Shown: in pieces, positions 17,018 to 25,622 of the stretch
How the letters are laid out: each line of letters begins with the position of its first letter
Numbering within the stretch: the first letter of the stretch is position 1
Assembly: GCF_913773995.1 (NCBI RefSeq)
Contig: NZ_CAJYES010000182.1
Location: forward strand, 1-45,389
DNA: 45,389 nucleotides
Direction: 5' to 3'
Source: an uncultured Pseudacidovorax sp.
Lineage (GTDB): Bacteria > Pseudomonadota > Gammaproteobacteria > Burkholderiales > Burkholderiaceae_C
Notes under the pieces: model-generated
The model's database searches: none
What the model saw: the letters and a program-made list of their open reading frames with translations, nothing else
Told to the model about the DNA's origin: nothing
Translations under genes and position numbers: made by a program

Positions 17018-19450
17018 ATGAACAAGCCGATCGACCCCGCCCTGCTGCAGTCCGCCGAGGCCTTCGCCGACTACGCCGCCAACACGGCCGCCCGCATCGA
17101 CACCCAGGCCGAGGCCCAGGCGCTGGCCCAGGGCGCCCGTGTGGGCATCAGCCGTCCGCACGAATCCGCCCACCTGCATGTGGCCGGCGAGGCCACCTAC
17201 ACCGACGATCTGCCCGAGCTGGCCGGCACCCTGCACTGTGCCCTCGGCCTGTCAGCCGTGGCGGCCGGCCGGCTGGAAGGGCTGGACCTGGACGCCATCC
17301 GCGCGATGCCCGGCGTGGTGGACGTGATCGTGGCCGAGGACATTCCGGGTGCCAACGACTGCGGCTCCATCGTGCATGACGATCCTGTTCTGTGCGACGG
17401 CGAGATCCGCTTCCTCGGCCAGCCGCTCTTCGCCGTGATCGCCCGCACCCGCACCGAGGCCCGCCGCGCCGCCGCGCGCGCCAAGGAGGTCGCGCGTGTG
17501 GTGCCCGCCGAGCCGGTACTGACGCCCCAGCAGGCCCATGCCCGCGGCCAGTACGTGGTGCCGCCCATGCACCTGGCCCGCAGCGACAAGGGGCTGGCCG
17601 TGCGCGCCGCCATCGAGGCCGCGCCGCACCGCCTCAAGGGCGAACTCGACGTCGGCGGTCAGGAACAGTTCTACCTCGAAGGCCAGATCAGCTACGCCAT
17701 TCCCAAGGAAGGCGGGGCGATGCAGGTCTACTGCTCGACCCAGCATCCCACCGAGATGCAGCACCTCGTGGCGCATGCGCTGCACCTGCATTCCAACGAG
17801 GTGCACATCGAATGCCGACGCATGGGCGGGGGCTTCGGCGGCAAGGAGTCGCAGTCGGGCCTGTTCGCCTGCATCGCCGCCGTGGCGGCCAACAAGCTGC
17901 GGCGCCCGGTCAAGCTGCGTCCTGACCGCGACGACGACTTCCTGATCACCGGCCGCCGGCACTGCTTCTGGTACGAGTATGAAGTGGGCTTCGACGACGA
18001 GGGCCGCATCCTCGGCGCCGAGATCAGCATGGTCTCGCGCGCCGGCCATTCGGCCGATCTCTCGGGCCCGGTGATGACCCGCGCCCTGTGCCACTTCGAC
18101 AATGCCTACTGGCTGCCCGAAGTGAGCATGCATGGCTTCTCGGGCCGCACCAACACGCAGAGCAACACCGCCTTCCGCGGCTTCGGCGGGCCGCAGGGCG
18201 CCATCGCGGTCGAATACGTGCTCGACTCCATCGCCCGTCAGCTGGGTCGCGATGCGCTGGATGTGCGCCGCGCCAATTTCTACGGCAAGACCGAGCGCAA
18301 CGTCACGCCCTACGGCCAGACGGTGCGCGACAACGTGATCCACGAGCTCGTCGGCCAGCTCGAGGATTCGAGCGCCTACCGCGCGCGGCGCGATGCCATC
18401 GCGGCCTTCAATGCAAAGAGCCCGGTGCTCAAGCGCGGCATGGCGCTCACGCCGATCAAGTTCGGCATCAGCTTCAACGTGCCGCACTTCAACCAGGCGG
18501 GTGCGCTGGTGCATGTCTACACGGATGGCTCCATCCTGGTGAATCATGGTGGCACCGAAATGGGGCAGGGCCTGAACACCAAAGTGGCGCAGGTGGTGGC
18601 GCATGAGCTGGGCGTGGAATTCGAGCGCGTGCGCGCCACGGCCACGGACACCACCAAGGTGGCCAACACCTCGGCCACCGCGGCATCGACCGGCGCCGAC
18701 CTCAACGGCAAGGCGGCGCAGGACGCTGCACGCCAGATCCGGCAGCGGCTGGCCGACTTCGCCGCGCGCCGGCATGGCGGCACGCCCGACGCGGTGGGCT
18801 TCGCCAACGGCAAGGTGCAGGTGGCCGGGCGCGAGATGACCTTCGCCACGCTGGTGGCCGAGGCCTACACCGACCGTGTGCAGCTGTGGTCCGACGGCTT
18901 CTACAGCACGCCCGGCCTCCACTGGAACTCGCAGACCATGCAGGGCCATCCCTTCTACTACTTCGCCTACGGTGCCGCCGTCAGCGAGGTGGTCGTCGAC
19001 ACCCTGACCGGCGAATGGAAGCTGCTGCGCGCCGACGTGCTGCACGACGCCGGCCGCTCGCTCAACCCGGCGGTGGACATCGGCCAGGTCGAAGGCGCCT
19101 TCATCCAGGGCATGGGCTGGCTCACCACCGAGGAGCTGGTCTGGCATCCGGGCAACGGCAAGCTGCTCACGCATGCGCCCAGCACCTACAAGATTCCGAC
19201 GGCCAACGACTGCCCCCCTGTGTTCAACGTGCGGCTCTTCGATGGGCCCAATGCCGAGGATTCCATCCACCGCAGCAAGGCCGTGGGCGAGCCGCCGCTG
19301 CTGCTGCCCTTCTCGGTGTTCTTCGCCATCCGCGATGCCGTGTCGGCCGCAGGGGGTCACCGGGTCGATCCGCCGCTGCGGGCACCCGCCACCAGCGAGG
19401 CGATCCTGCGTGCCTTGAACGCGGTCCAGGCCGCGCCGTCGGCCGCCTGA
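17018..19450 (+). CDS. xdhB: Xanthine dehydrogenase large subunit (molybdenum-binding)
   Basis: The 810-residue molybdopterin subunit that forms the active site with XdhA. Signature elements in order: ARVGISRPHESAHLHVAGEA N-terminal start of the aldehyde-oxidase fold, MGGGFGGKESQ for cofactor contact, RTNTQSNTAFRGFGGPQG with the substrate-orienting Arg, GTEMGQGLNTKVAQV, and KAVGEPPLLL with the catalytic base Glu758. All look intact, so an active enzyme is expected. It is coupled to xdhA (3-base gap). The operon then runs into a LysR gene; xdhC, the factor that inserts sulfurated molybdenum cofactor and usually follows xdhB, is not next to it nor elsewhere in this window. Confidence 0.95.
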   Translation: MNKPIDPALLQSAEAFADYAANTAARIDTQAEAQALAQGARVGISRPHESAHLHVAGEATYTDDLPELAGTLHCALGLSAVAAGRLEGLDLDAIRAMPGVVDVIVAEDIPGANDCGSIVHDDPVLCDGEIRFLGQPLFAVIARTRTEARRAAARAKEVARVVPAEPVLTPQQAHARGQYVVPPMHLARSDKGLAVRAAIEAAPHRLKGELDVGGQEQFYLEGQISYAIPKEGGAMQVYCSTQHPTEMQHLVAHALHLHSNEVHIECRRMGGGFGGKESQSGLFACIAAVAANKLRRPVKLRPDRDDDFLITGRRHCFWYEYEVGFDDEGRILGAEISMVSRAGHSADLSGPVMTRALCHFDNAYWLPEVSMHGFSGRTNTQSNTAFRGFGGPQGAIAVEYVLDSIARQLGRDALDVRRANFYGKTERNVTPYGQTVRDNVIHELVGQLEDSSAYRARRDAIAAFNAKSPVLKRGMALTPIKFGISFNVPHFNQAGALVHVYTDGSILVNHGGTEMGQGLNTKVAQVVAHELGVEFERVRATATDTTKVANTSATAASTGADLNGKAAQDAARQIRQRLADFAARRHGGTPDAVGFANGKVQVAGREMTFATLVAEAYTDRVQLWSDGFYSTPGLHWNSQTMQGHPFYYFAYGAAVSEVVVDTLTGEWKLLRADVLHDAGRSLNPAVDIGQVEGAFIQGMGWLTTEELVWHPGNGKLLTHAPSTYKIPTANDCPPVFNVRLFDGPNAEDSIHRSKAVGEPPLLLPFSVFFAIRDAVSAAGGHRVDPPLRAPATSEAILRALNAVQAAPSAA

Positions 19451-19526
19451 TCGCTGCGCCGGGGTCGTGGCCGCCGGACCCCGCCGTGGGGCCGGGCGCC
19501 GCCTGTCTCTGGCAGAGTCACGCCCC

Positions 19527-20468
19527 ATGCGAGACCAGGCCCTCTTCGACAAGATCGATCTGCACCTCATCCGGGTGCTCTACACCGTGCTCACCGACCG
19601 CAGCGTTTCGCGCGCGGCCCTGCGGCTGGGCATGTACCAGCCGGCCGTGTCGGCCGCACTCAAGCGGCTGCGCGAGCTCTCGGGTGATCCGCTGCTGGTG
19701 CGCTCGGGCTCGGGCATGGTGCCCACGGAAGCTGGCCTGCGCATGATCGAGCCGGCGGCCAGCATCCTGCGCGCGGCCGAGATGCTGTTCTCGGACGTGC
19801 GCGGCTTCGATCCGCAGACGGCGGCCACCACCTTCCGCATCGCGGCCAACGACTACCTCGACCCGCTGTTCCTGCCGCTCGTGGTGACACAGATCAAGCG
19901 GCTGGCGCCCCTCACGCGCATCGAGATCCATCCGCTCTCGTCCGATTCCGACTACCACGCCCACCTGGCCGAAGGCACGCTGGACCTGGTGATCGGCAAC
20001 TGGCTCAAGCCGCCGGAAGACCTGCACATGTCGCGCCTCTTCGGCGACGAGGTGGTGTCGATGGTGAGCCAGGAACACCCCGCCGTGCGCCGCGGCTGGG
20101 ACATCGAGACCTGGCTGGAGGCCGAGCACATCGCGCCCACGCCCACGCACCCGGGCGCGCGCGGCATCATCGACCAGCTGCTCGATGCCATCGGGCGGCA
20201 GCGCAACATCACGGCGCGTTGCGCACACTTCAGCCTGATCCCGCAGATGGTGGCCAGCAGCCTGCTGGTGCTGACCACGGGGCGCCAGTTCTGCGAGCGC
20301 TTCGCGCAGCAGTTGCCGGTGCGCATCCTCGACTGCCCGGCCACGTTGCCGCGCCTGCTCTATTACCAGCTCTGGCATGAGCGCACGCATTCGTCGAGTG
20401 CGGCGCAGTGGCTGCGCGAGCAGGTCAAGAACGCGGCCGCCTCGCTGCGTCAGCCCGGCGGCCCCTGA
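19527..20468 (+). CDS. LysR-family transcriptional regulator, probable purine-catabolism regulator
   Basis: A 313-residue LysR protein with the helix-turn-helix at residues ~10-68 (KIDLHLIRVLYTVLTDRSVS, LGMYQPAVSAALKRLREL) and an effector domain beginning TFRIAANDYLDPLFLP. It is translated in the same direction as xdhAB, 76 bases after xdhB, and is followed within 45 bases by the AzgA-type permease. Placement inside the purine block suggests it senses a purine or urate-pathway intermediate. Start 19527 places the helix-turn-helix at the normal distance; an in-frame start at 19467 would add 20 low-complexity residues. The fused-permease/xdhA divergent region is its most likely target. LysR operators are usually T-N11-A dyads, so the TTATATG copies there would be an unusual site for it. 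Confidence 0.88.
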   Translation: MRDQALFDKIDLHLIRVLYTVLTDRSVSRAALRLGMYQPAVSAALKRLRELSGDPLLVRSGSGMVPTEAGLRMIEPAASILRAAEMLFSDVRGFDPQTAATTFRIAANDYLDPLFLPLVVTQIKRLAPLTRIEIHPLSSDSDYHAHLAEGTLDLVIGNWLKPPEDLHMSRLFGDEVVSMVSQEHPAVRRGWDIETWLEAEHIAPTPTHPGARGIIDQLLDAIGRQRNITARCAHFSLIPQMVASSLLVLTTGRQFCERFAQQLPVRILDCPATLPRLLYYQLWHERTHSSSAAQWLREQVKNAAASLRQPGGP

Positions 20469-20513
20469 TTCCTTTCGCTTTCCTCATCCACAACAACACC
20501 GGAGACAAAACCC

Positions 20514-21815
20514 ATGAACGCGATCGAGCGGCTGTTCAAGCTGCAGGAACACGGCACGACCGTGCGTACCGAACTGCTGGCCGGCCTGACCACCTTCCTC
20601 ACGATGGCCTACATCATCTTCGTCAACCCGTCGATCCTGGGTGATGCGGGCATGCCGAAGGAGGCCGTGTTCGTCGCCACCTGCGTGATCGCCGCACTGG
20701 GCTCGGCCATCATGGGCCTGTATGCCAACTACCCGATCGCGCTGGCGCCGGGCATGGGCCTGAACGCCTACTTCGCCTACGGCGTGGTGCAGCACATGGG
20801 CTTCACCTGGCAGGCGGCGCTGGGGGCGGTGTTCGTCTCGGGTTGCCTGTTCCTGCTGGTGACGCTGTTCCGCATCCGCGAGCTGATCATCCGCGGCATT
20901 CCGCTGTCGCTGCGCTATGCCATCACGGTGGGCATCGGCCTGTTCCTGGCGCTGATCGCGCTCAAGAGCGCGGGCATCGTCGCCGCCTCGCCGGCCACCT
21001 ATGTGACGCTGGGCGACCTGCACCAGCCCGCGGCCGTGCTGGCGGTGCTGGGCTTCTTCCTGATCGTGATGCTGGACCGGCTGAAGGTGCCGGGCGCCAT
21101 CCTGATCGGCATCGTGGCCGTGACGCTGGCGAGCTTCTTCTTTGCCGGCAATCAGTTCAAGGGCGTGGTGTCGGCGCCGCCTTCCATCTCGCCCACGCTG
21201 CTGCAGCTGGACATCAAGGGCGCGCTGGCTGGAGGCATCCTGAACGTGATCCTGGTGTTCTTCCTGGTCGAGCTGTTCGACGCCACCGGCACGCTGATGG
21301 GCGTGGCCAAGCGCGCCGGCCTGCTGGTGCCGGGCAAGATGGACCGGCTCAACAAGGCGCTGCTGGCCGACTCGGGCGCCATCTTCGCGGGCTCGCTGCT
21401 GGGCACCTCCAGCACCACGGCCTATGTGGAGAGTGCGGCTGGCGTGCAGGCCGGCGGCCGCACGGGCCTCACGGCGCTGACGGTGGCGGTGCTCTTCCTG
21501 GCCTGTCTGTTCATTGCGCCCCTGGCCGGCGTGGTGCCGGCCTATGCGACGGCGCCCGCCCTGTTCTTCGTGGCATGTTTGATGCTGAGGGATCTGACCG
21601 AACTCGACTGGAACGAGACCACCGAGGTCATCCCCGCGGCCATCACCGCGCTGGCCATGCCCTTCACCTATTCCATCGCCAACGGCCTGGCCTTCGGCTT
21701 CATCAGCTATGCGGTGCTGAAGCTGATCACCGGCCGGGCGCGGGAGGCGCACTGGATGGTGTGGGTGATCGGCGGGATCTTCCTGTTCAAGTACATCTAC
21801 CTGCCGGGTCACTGA
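20514..21815 (+). CDS. AzgA-type purine permease (xanthine/hypoxanthine/guanine:H+ symporter, NCS2 family)
   Basis: A 433-residue membrane protein of the AzgA-like branch (GhxP/GhxQ/PurP/AdeQ) of the nucleobase symporters. Characteristic parts: GTTVRTELLAGLTTFLTMAY near the start, ALAPGMGLNAYFAYGVV on TM3, DATGTLMGVAKRAGLL on TM8, and TSSTTAYVESAAGVQAGGRT, the substrate-site loop of this branch. Twelve to fourteen helices are expected. GGAGA 8-9 bases before the ATG is a good ribosome binding site. Members carry adenine or hypoxanthine/guanine; which one cannot be told here. It is followed by a separate ABC nucleoside importer, so the locus has several uptake routes of different type. Confidence 0.92.
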   Translation: MNAIERLFKLQEHGTTVRTELLAGLTTFLTMAYIIFVNPSILGDAGMPKEAVFVATCVIAALGSAIMGLYANYPIALAPGMGLNAYFAYGVVQHMGFTWQAALGAVFVSGCLFLLVTLFRIRELIIRGIPLSLRYAITVGIGLFLALIALKSAGIVAASPATYVTLGDLHQPAAVLAVLGFFLIVMLDRLKVPGAILIGIVAVTLASFFFAGNQFKGVVSAPPSISPTLLQLDIKGALAGGILNVILVFFLVELFDATGTLMGVAKRAGLLVPGKMDRLNKALLADSGAIFAGSLLGTSSTTAYVESAAGVQAGGRTGLTALTVAVLFLACLFIAPLAGVVPAYATAPALFFVACLMLRDLTELDWNETTEVIPAAITALAMPFTYSIANGLAFGFISYAVLKLITGRAREAHWMVWVIGGIFLFKYIYLPGH

Positions 21816-21829
21816 CCGGCCCGGGCCGG
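21816..21829. other. Perfect 14-bp palindrome CCGGCCCGGGCCGG after the permease stop
   Basis: A self-complementary GC block lies directly after the permease stop codon, with a T5 run about 28 bases later. It may slow or partly end transcription between the permease and the ABC operon, but the T-run is too far for a standard intrinsic terminator. Confidence 0.3.
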
Positions 21830-21888
21830 CCCGAGCGACTAGCATTCACCGTTTTTCTCAACAAGAGCGACCCCCGAAGGCCACCCCC

Positions 21889-23430
21889 ATGTCCCCCCCC
21901 AGACTCCAGCTCGCGCACATCACCAAGCGCTATCCCTCGGTGGTCGCCAACAGCGACGTGTCGCTCACCGTCCTGCCCGGCGAAACTCATGCCGTGCTGG
22001 GCGAGAACGGCGCTGGCAAGTCCACGCTGATGAAGATCATCTACGGCTCGGTCAAGCCGGACGAAGGCACGGTGAGCTTCAATGGCCAGCCGGTCACCAT
22101 CCGCAATCCGCAGGAGGCGCGGCAGCTGGGCATCAGCATGGTGTTCCAGCACTTCAGCCTGTTCGACACGCTGACGGTGGCCGAGAACGTCTGGCTGGGC
22201 CTGGACAAGAGCCTGGCCCTGGCCGAGGTCACGCGCCGCATCGTGGCCAAGGCCGGCGAATACGGCCTGGAGATCGACCCGCTGCGCCCGGTCCATACCC
22301 TGTCGGTGGGCGAGATGCAGCGGGTGGAAATCATCCGCGCGCTGCTCACCGACCCCAAGCTGCTGATCCTGGACGAGCCCACCTCGGTGCTGACGCCGCA
22401 GGCGGTGCAGAAGCTGTTCGTGGTCCTCAAGAAGCTGGCGTCAGAGGGCTGCTCCATCCTGTACATCAGCCACAAGCTGCATGAGATCCGCGAGCTGTGC
22501 ACGGCCTGCACGGTGCTGCGCGGCGGCAAGGTCACCGGCGTGTGCAATCCGCAGCAGGAGACCAACGAGTCGCTGTCTCGCCTGATGATCGGCGCCGAGC
22601 CGCCGCCGCTGACGCACCGGCCCTCCAATGTGGGCGAGGTGGCGCTGGCGGTCGAGCGCCTCAGCCTGCCGCGCGAGGACCAGTTCGGCGTCGACCTGGA
22701 AGGCATCTCGCTGCAGGTGCGCGCGGGCGAGGTGGTGGGCATCGCTGGCGTGTCGGGCAATGGCCAGAAGGAGCTTCTGTACGCCCTGTCGGGCGAGGAC
22801 GTGCGGGCCGAGTCCGGCATGGTCCGCCTCGTCGGCCAGGGCGCCGGCCGCCTGCGCCCACGAGCGCGCCGAAAGCTGGGCCTGCATTTCGTGCCGGAGG
22901 AGCGGCTGGGCCGCGGCGCCGTGCCCACGCTGGGCCTCGCCCACAACCTGCTGCTCACGCGCGACGACGCGGTGGGCAGCGGCGGCTGGCTGCGCATCGG
23001 GCAGCTGGAGCAGCAGGCCCGGGCCATCATCGAGCGCTTCAAGGTCAAGGCCGGCGGGCCGCAGTCGGCGGCCAAGTCGCTGTCGGGCGGCAACCTGCAG
23101 AAGTTCATCGTCGGCCGCGAGATCGACGCCAGGCCCAAGCTCTTCATCGTCTCGCAGCCGACCTGGGGCGTGGACGTGGGCGCCGCGGCGCTGATCCGCG
23201 CCGAAATTCTGGCGCTGCGCGACGCGGGCTGCGCCGTGCTGGTGGTCAGCGAGGAGCTGGACGAGCTGTTCGAGATCAGCGACCGGCTGCATGTGATCGC
23301 CAAGGGGCGGCTGTCGCCCTCCATCGACCGGGCGGCGGCCACCGTGCCGCAGATCGGCGAATGGATGAGTGGACTGTGGGAGGGCGCTAGCGTGCGCACG
23401 AACGAGGAGGGCATCCATGCTCAAGCTTGA
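21889..23430 (+). CDS. ABC transporter ATP-binding protein, nucleoside/purine importer (BmpA-NupA type, two ATPase domains)
   Basis: A 513-residue tandem ATPase driving the importer encoded by the next genes. Domain 1: Walker A GENGAGKST, Q-loop VFQHFSLFD, signature LSVGEMQR and Walker B LLILDEPTS followed by a switch His in YISHKL. Domain 2 is degenerate as in the whole class: GVSGNGQKE at the P-loop, intact LSGGNLQK, and LFIVSQPTWGVDVG in place of a standard Walker B with Glu. The organisation matches the ribose/nucleoside (YufO/NupA, RbsA-like) family. It overlaps the first permease gene by 14 bases, so the two are translationally coupled. Its neighbours (BMP lipoprotein, AzgA permease, xdhAB) point to nucleosides or purines as substrate. 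Confidence 0.93.
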   Translation: MSPPRLQLAHITKRYPSVVANSDVSLTVLPGETHAVLGENGAGKSTLMKIIYGSVKPDEGTVSFNGQPVTIRNPQEARQLGISMVFQHFSLFDTLTVAENVWLGLDKSLALAEVTRRIVAKAGEYGLEIDPLRPVHTLSVGEMQRVEIIRALLTDPKLLILDEPTSVLTPQAVQKLFVVLKKLASEGCSILYISHKLHEIRELCTACTVLRGGKVTGVCNPQQETNESLSRLMIGAEPPPLTHRPSNVGEVALAVERLSLPREDQFGVDLEGISLQVRAGEVVGIAGVSGNGQKELLYALSGEDVRAESGMVRLVGQGAGRLRPRARRKLGLHFVPEERLGRGAVPTLGLAHNLLLTRDDAVGSGGWLRIGQLEQQARAIIERFKVKAGGPQSAAKSLSGGNLQKFIVGREIDARPKLFIVSQPTWGVDVGAAALIRAEILALRDAGCAVLVVSEELDELFEISDRLHVIAKGRLSPSIDRAAATVPQIGEWMSGLWEGASVRTNEEGIHAQA

Positions 23431-24556
23431 GTTGCGGCCGCAGCTGTCGCGTTTCTGGAGCTACGGCTCGCCCATCCTGGCGCTGCTGATCACGGTGGTG
23501 ATCGGCGTGATCCTGTTCGCCGCGCTGGGCAAGGACCCGGTGCGCGGGCTGCAGGTCTTCTTCTGGGAGCCGATCAAGAGCAGCTACGCCATCGGCGAGC
23601 TGCTGGTCAAGGCCACGCCGCTTCTGGTCATCGCGTTGGGGCTGGCGGTTTGCTTCCGCTCCAACGTATGGAACATCGGCGCCGAGGGGCAGTTCGTGCT
23701 GGGCGCCATCGCCGCGGGCGGCATGGCGCTGCTGGCCGACAAGAACACCGGCCCGTGGATCGTGCCGGCCATCCTCGTGGCGGGCATGCTGGGCGGCATG
23801 CTGTGGGCGGGCATCGTGGCGTGGCTGCGCGACGTCTGCAATGCCAACGAAATCCTCACCAGTCTGATGCTGGTCTACGTGGCCACGCTGCTGCTGCTGT
23901 GGCTGGTGGGCGGCCCCTGGAAGGACCCGATGGGCTATAACTTCCCGCAGACCAAGACCTTCGAGGCGGTCACGCAGATACCGCGGCTGATGAAGGGCTC
24001 GCGCGTGACCATCGGCGTGGTGATTGCGCTGGTGGGCGTGGCGGCGCTGTGGGTCTTCCTGTTCCGCACGCGGCTGGGCTTCGCGCAGCAGGTGGGTGGG
24101 CTGGCACCGGCGGCGGCGCGTTATGCAGGCTTCTCGGCCCGGCGCGCGGTGTGGATCGCGCTGCTGACCTCGGGCGCCGCGGCCGGCCTGGCCGGGGCGC
24201 TCGAAGTGGCCGGTCCCATCGGCCAGCTCACGCCCTACGTGCCGGCGGGCTACGGCTTCGCGGCCATCATCGTGGCCTTCGTGGGACGGCTGCATCCGGT
24301 GGGCATGGTGTTCTCGGCCATCCTGATGAGCATGTTCTACATCGGCGGCGAGTTGGCGCAGTCCCGTCTGGGCCTGCCCAAGTCGCTGACGGCGGTGTTC
24401 CAGGGCCTGCTGCTATTCACGCTGCTGGCCTGCGACACGCTGGTGGCCTACCGCGTGCGCATGAAGACCGCGGCGCGGCCGTTGTCGCCCGCGGCAGGCA
24501 CCTCGTCGCTGCAGGTATCGACGCCCGATGTCGTCCCCCAAGTCAAGGAGGCCTGA
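23417..24556 (+). CDS. ABC transporter permease 1, nucleoside/purine importer
   Basis: A 379-residue inner-membrane permease of the BPD_transp_2 family (YufP/NupB type), with about nine to ten helices. Family segments visible: NVWNIGAEGQFVLGAIAAGG, CNANEILTSLMLVYVA, and GAAAGLAGALEVAGPIGQLT. The start at 23417 has GAGGAGG 6 bases upstream and overlaps the ATPase end by 14 bases; the frame is open further upstream but lies within the ATPase. The last ~30 residues are a Ser/Thr/Pro-rich cytoplasmic tail. The gene ends in GGAGGCCTGA, a sequence repeated exactly just before permease 2 at the far side of a dispersed repeat. Confidence 0.92.
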   Translation: MLKLELRPQLSRFWSYGSPILALLITVVIGVILFAALGKDPVRGLQVFFWEPIKSSYAIGELLVKATPLLVIALGLAVCFRSNVWNIGAEGQFVLGAIAAGGMALLADKNTGPWIVPAILVAGMLGGMLWAGIVAWLRDVCNANEILTSLMLVYVATLLLLWLVGGPWKDPMGYNFPQTKTFEAVTQIPRLMKGSRVTIGVVIALVGVAALWVFLFRTRLGFAQQVGGLAPAAARYAGFSARRAVWIALLTSGAAAGLAGALEVAGPIGQLTPYVPAGYGFAAIIVAFVGRLHPVGMVFSAILMSMFYIGGELAQSRLGLPKSLTAVFQGLLLFTLLACDTLVAYRVRMKTAARPLSPAAGTSSLQVSTPDVVPQVKEA

Positions 24557-24635
24557 ACATGAACCCCCACGCTCATCACTTCGCGTATTCGCAGCCCCCC
24601 GAGGGGGCGCAGGCCTCCCTCGGGGCGGCCCGGCG
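24557..24635. repeat. Dispersed intergenic repeat flanked by 10-bp direct repeats
   Basis: An element of about 79 bases with the typical blocks CCCCCACGCTCATCACTTCG, a GCCCCCCGAGGGGGC hairpin and GCGGCCCGGC (24625-24634, the core shared with 2733-2742 and 26847-26856). GGAGGCCTGA occurs at 24547-24556 and again at 24636-24645, directly flanking the element like a target-site duplication. The duplicated segment contains the end of permease 1 and the ribosome binding site for permease 2. Confidence 0.7.
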
Positions 24636-24645
24636 GGAGGCCTGA
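24559..24645 (+). CDS. Possible 28-residue leader peptide inside a dispersed repeat
   Basis: An ATG 2 bases after the permease 1 stop, preceded by the strong site AAGGAGG, opens a 28-codon frame (MNPHAHHFAYSQ... ending ARREA) whose TGA is immediately followed by the ATG of permease 2. The sequence is almost entirely the dispersed repeat, so the peptide itself probably has no function. Translating it would, however, carry ribosomes through the hairpin at 24611-24643 and couple the two permease genes. This could also be an accident of the repeat. Confidence 0.35.
   Translation: MNPHAHHFAYSQPPEGAQASLGAARREA
24611..24643 (+). promoter_or_regulatory. Hairpin covering the ribosome binding site of permease 2
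   Basis: AGGCCTCCC (24611-24619) is perfectly complementary to GGGAGGCCT (24635-24643), with a 15-base GC-rich loop. The right arm contains the ribosome binding site GGGAGG of the permease 2 gene (ATG at 24646). In the mRNA this would hide the site unless a ribosome translating the short frame at 24559-24645 opens it. Confidence 0.5.
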
Positions 24646-25566
24646 ATGGAAAGCTACGCACTCCTCCTGGGCGCCATGCTCAGCGCCGGCACGGTGCTGG
24701 CCATCGCCGCGCTCGGCCTGCTCATCAACGAGAAGGCCGGCATCGTCAACCTGGGCGCCGAGGGCATGATGCTGTGCGCTGCCATCGGCGGCTTCGCGGC
24801 CTATGTGCACACGCACAATGCCTGGATCGGCTTCGCGGCCGGCATGGCCGTGGGCGCGCTGCTGGCGGGCCTGTTCGGCGTGCTGGTCATCTGGCTCAAC
24901 ACCAACCAGTACGCCACCGGCCTGGCCCTGTCGCTCTTCGGCGTGGGCTTCTCGGCCTTCGTCGGCATCAACTACGTGCAGGCCAAGGCGCCCGGCGGCA
25001 TGGCCTTCGCCGTTCCCGTGCTGGGCGACATCCCCTTCATCGGGCCGGCCTTGTTCCGCCACCATCCGCTGGTGTACTTCGCGGTGGCGCTCACCTTCGC
25101 GCTGATCTGGTTCCTCTACCGCACGCGGGCTGGGCTGGTGCTGCGCTCGGTGGGCGAGTCGCCCGAGTCGGCGCATGCGCTGGGCTATCCGGTCCGGCGC
25201 ATCCGCTTGATGGCCGTCATGGCCGGCGGCGCGCTGTGCGGCCTGGCGGGCGCCTACCTGTCGGTGGTCTACACCGGCCTGTGGGTGGAGAACATGGTGG
25301 CCGGCCGCGGCTGGATCGCGCTGGCCCTGACCACCTTCGCCACCTGGCGGCCAATGCGCGTGCTGCTGGGCGCCTACCTGTTCGGCGGCGTGACGCAACT
25401 GGGCTTCCACCTGCAGAGCGTGGGTGTCGACGTGCCCAGCCAGTTCCTGGCCATGATGCCCTACGTGGCCACCATCGTGGTGCTGGCGCTCATCTCGCGC
25501 AACCCCGCCTTCATCCGCGTCAACATGCCGGCGTCGATCGGGAAACCTTTCTACCCCGGCTCATAA
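24646..25566 (+). CDS. ABC transporter permease 2, nucleoside/purine importer
   Basis: A 306-residue membrane permease of the BPD_transp_2 family (YufQ/NupC type), forming the heterodimeric channel with permease 1. It is nearly all hydrophobic helices (about eight to ten) with the family segments INEKAGIVNLGAEGMMLCAA, NTNQYATGLALSLFGVG and VGESPESAHALGYPVRRIR, the cytoplasmic coupling helix that meets the ATPase. The ATG directly follows a repeat-borne TGA and its GGGAGG ribosome binding site is in a hairpin. The BMP gene follows 56 bases after its stop. Confidence 0.92.
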   Translation: MESYALLLGAMLSAGTVLAIAALGLLINEKAGIVNLGAEGMMLCAAIGGFAAYVHTHNAWIGFAAGMAVGALLAGLFGVLVIWLNTNQYATGLALSLFGVGFSAFVGINYVQAKAPGGMAFAVPVLGDIPFIGPALFRHHPLVYFAVALTFALIWFLYRTRAGLVLRSVGESPESAHALGYPVRRIRLMAVMAGGALCGLAGAYLSVVYTGLWVENMVAGRGWIALALTTFATWRPMRVLLGAYLFGGVTQLGFHLQSVGVDVPSQFLAMMPYVATIVVLALISRNPAFIRVNMPASIGKPFYPGS

Positions 25567-25622
25567 TGCGCGCTGCATTTTTTCCGTTCCCTCAACGTCT
25601 TGCTGCCAAGGACCTTTAGACA

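Noticed and set aside
23404-23430. Frameshift between the ABC ATPase and permease 1
   Set aside because: It is a normal 14-base gene overlap with a strong ribosome binding site before the permease ATG.
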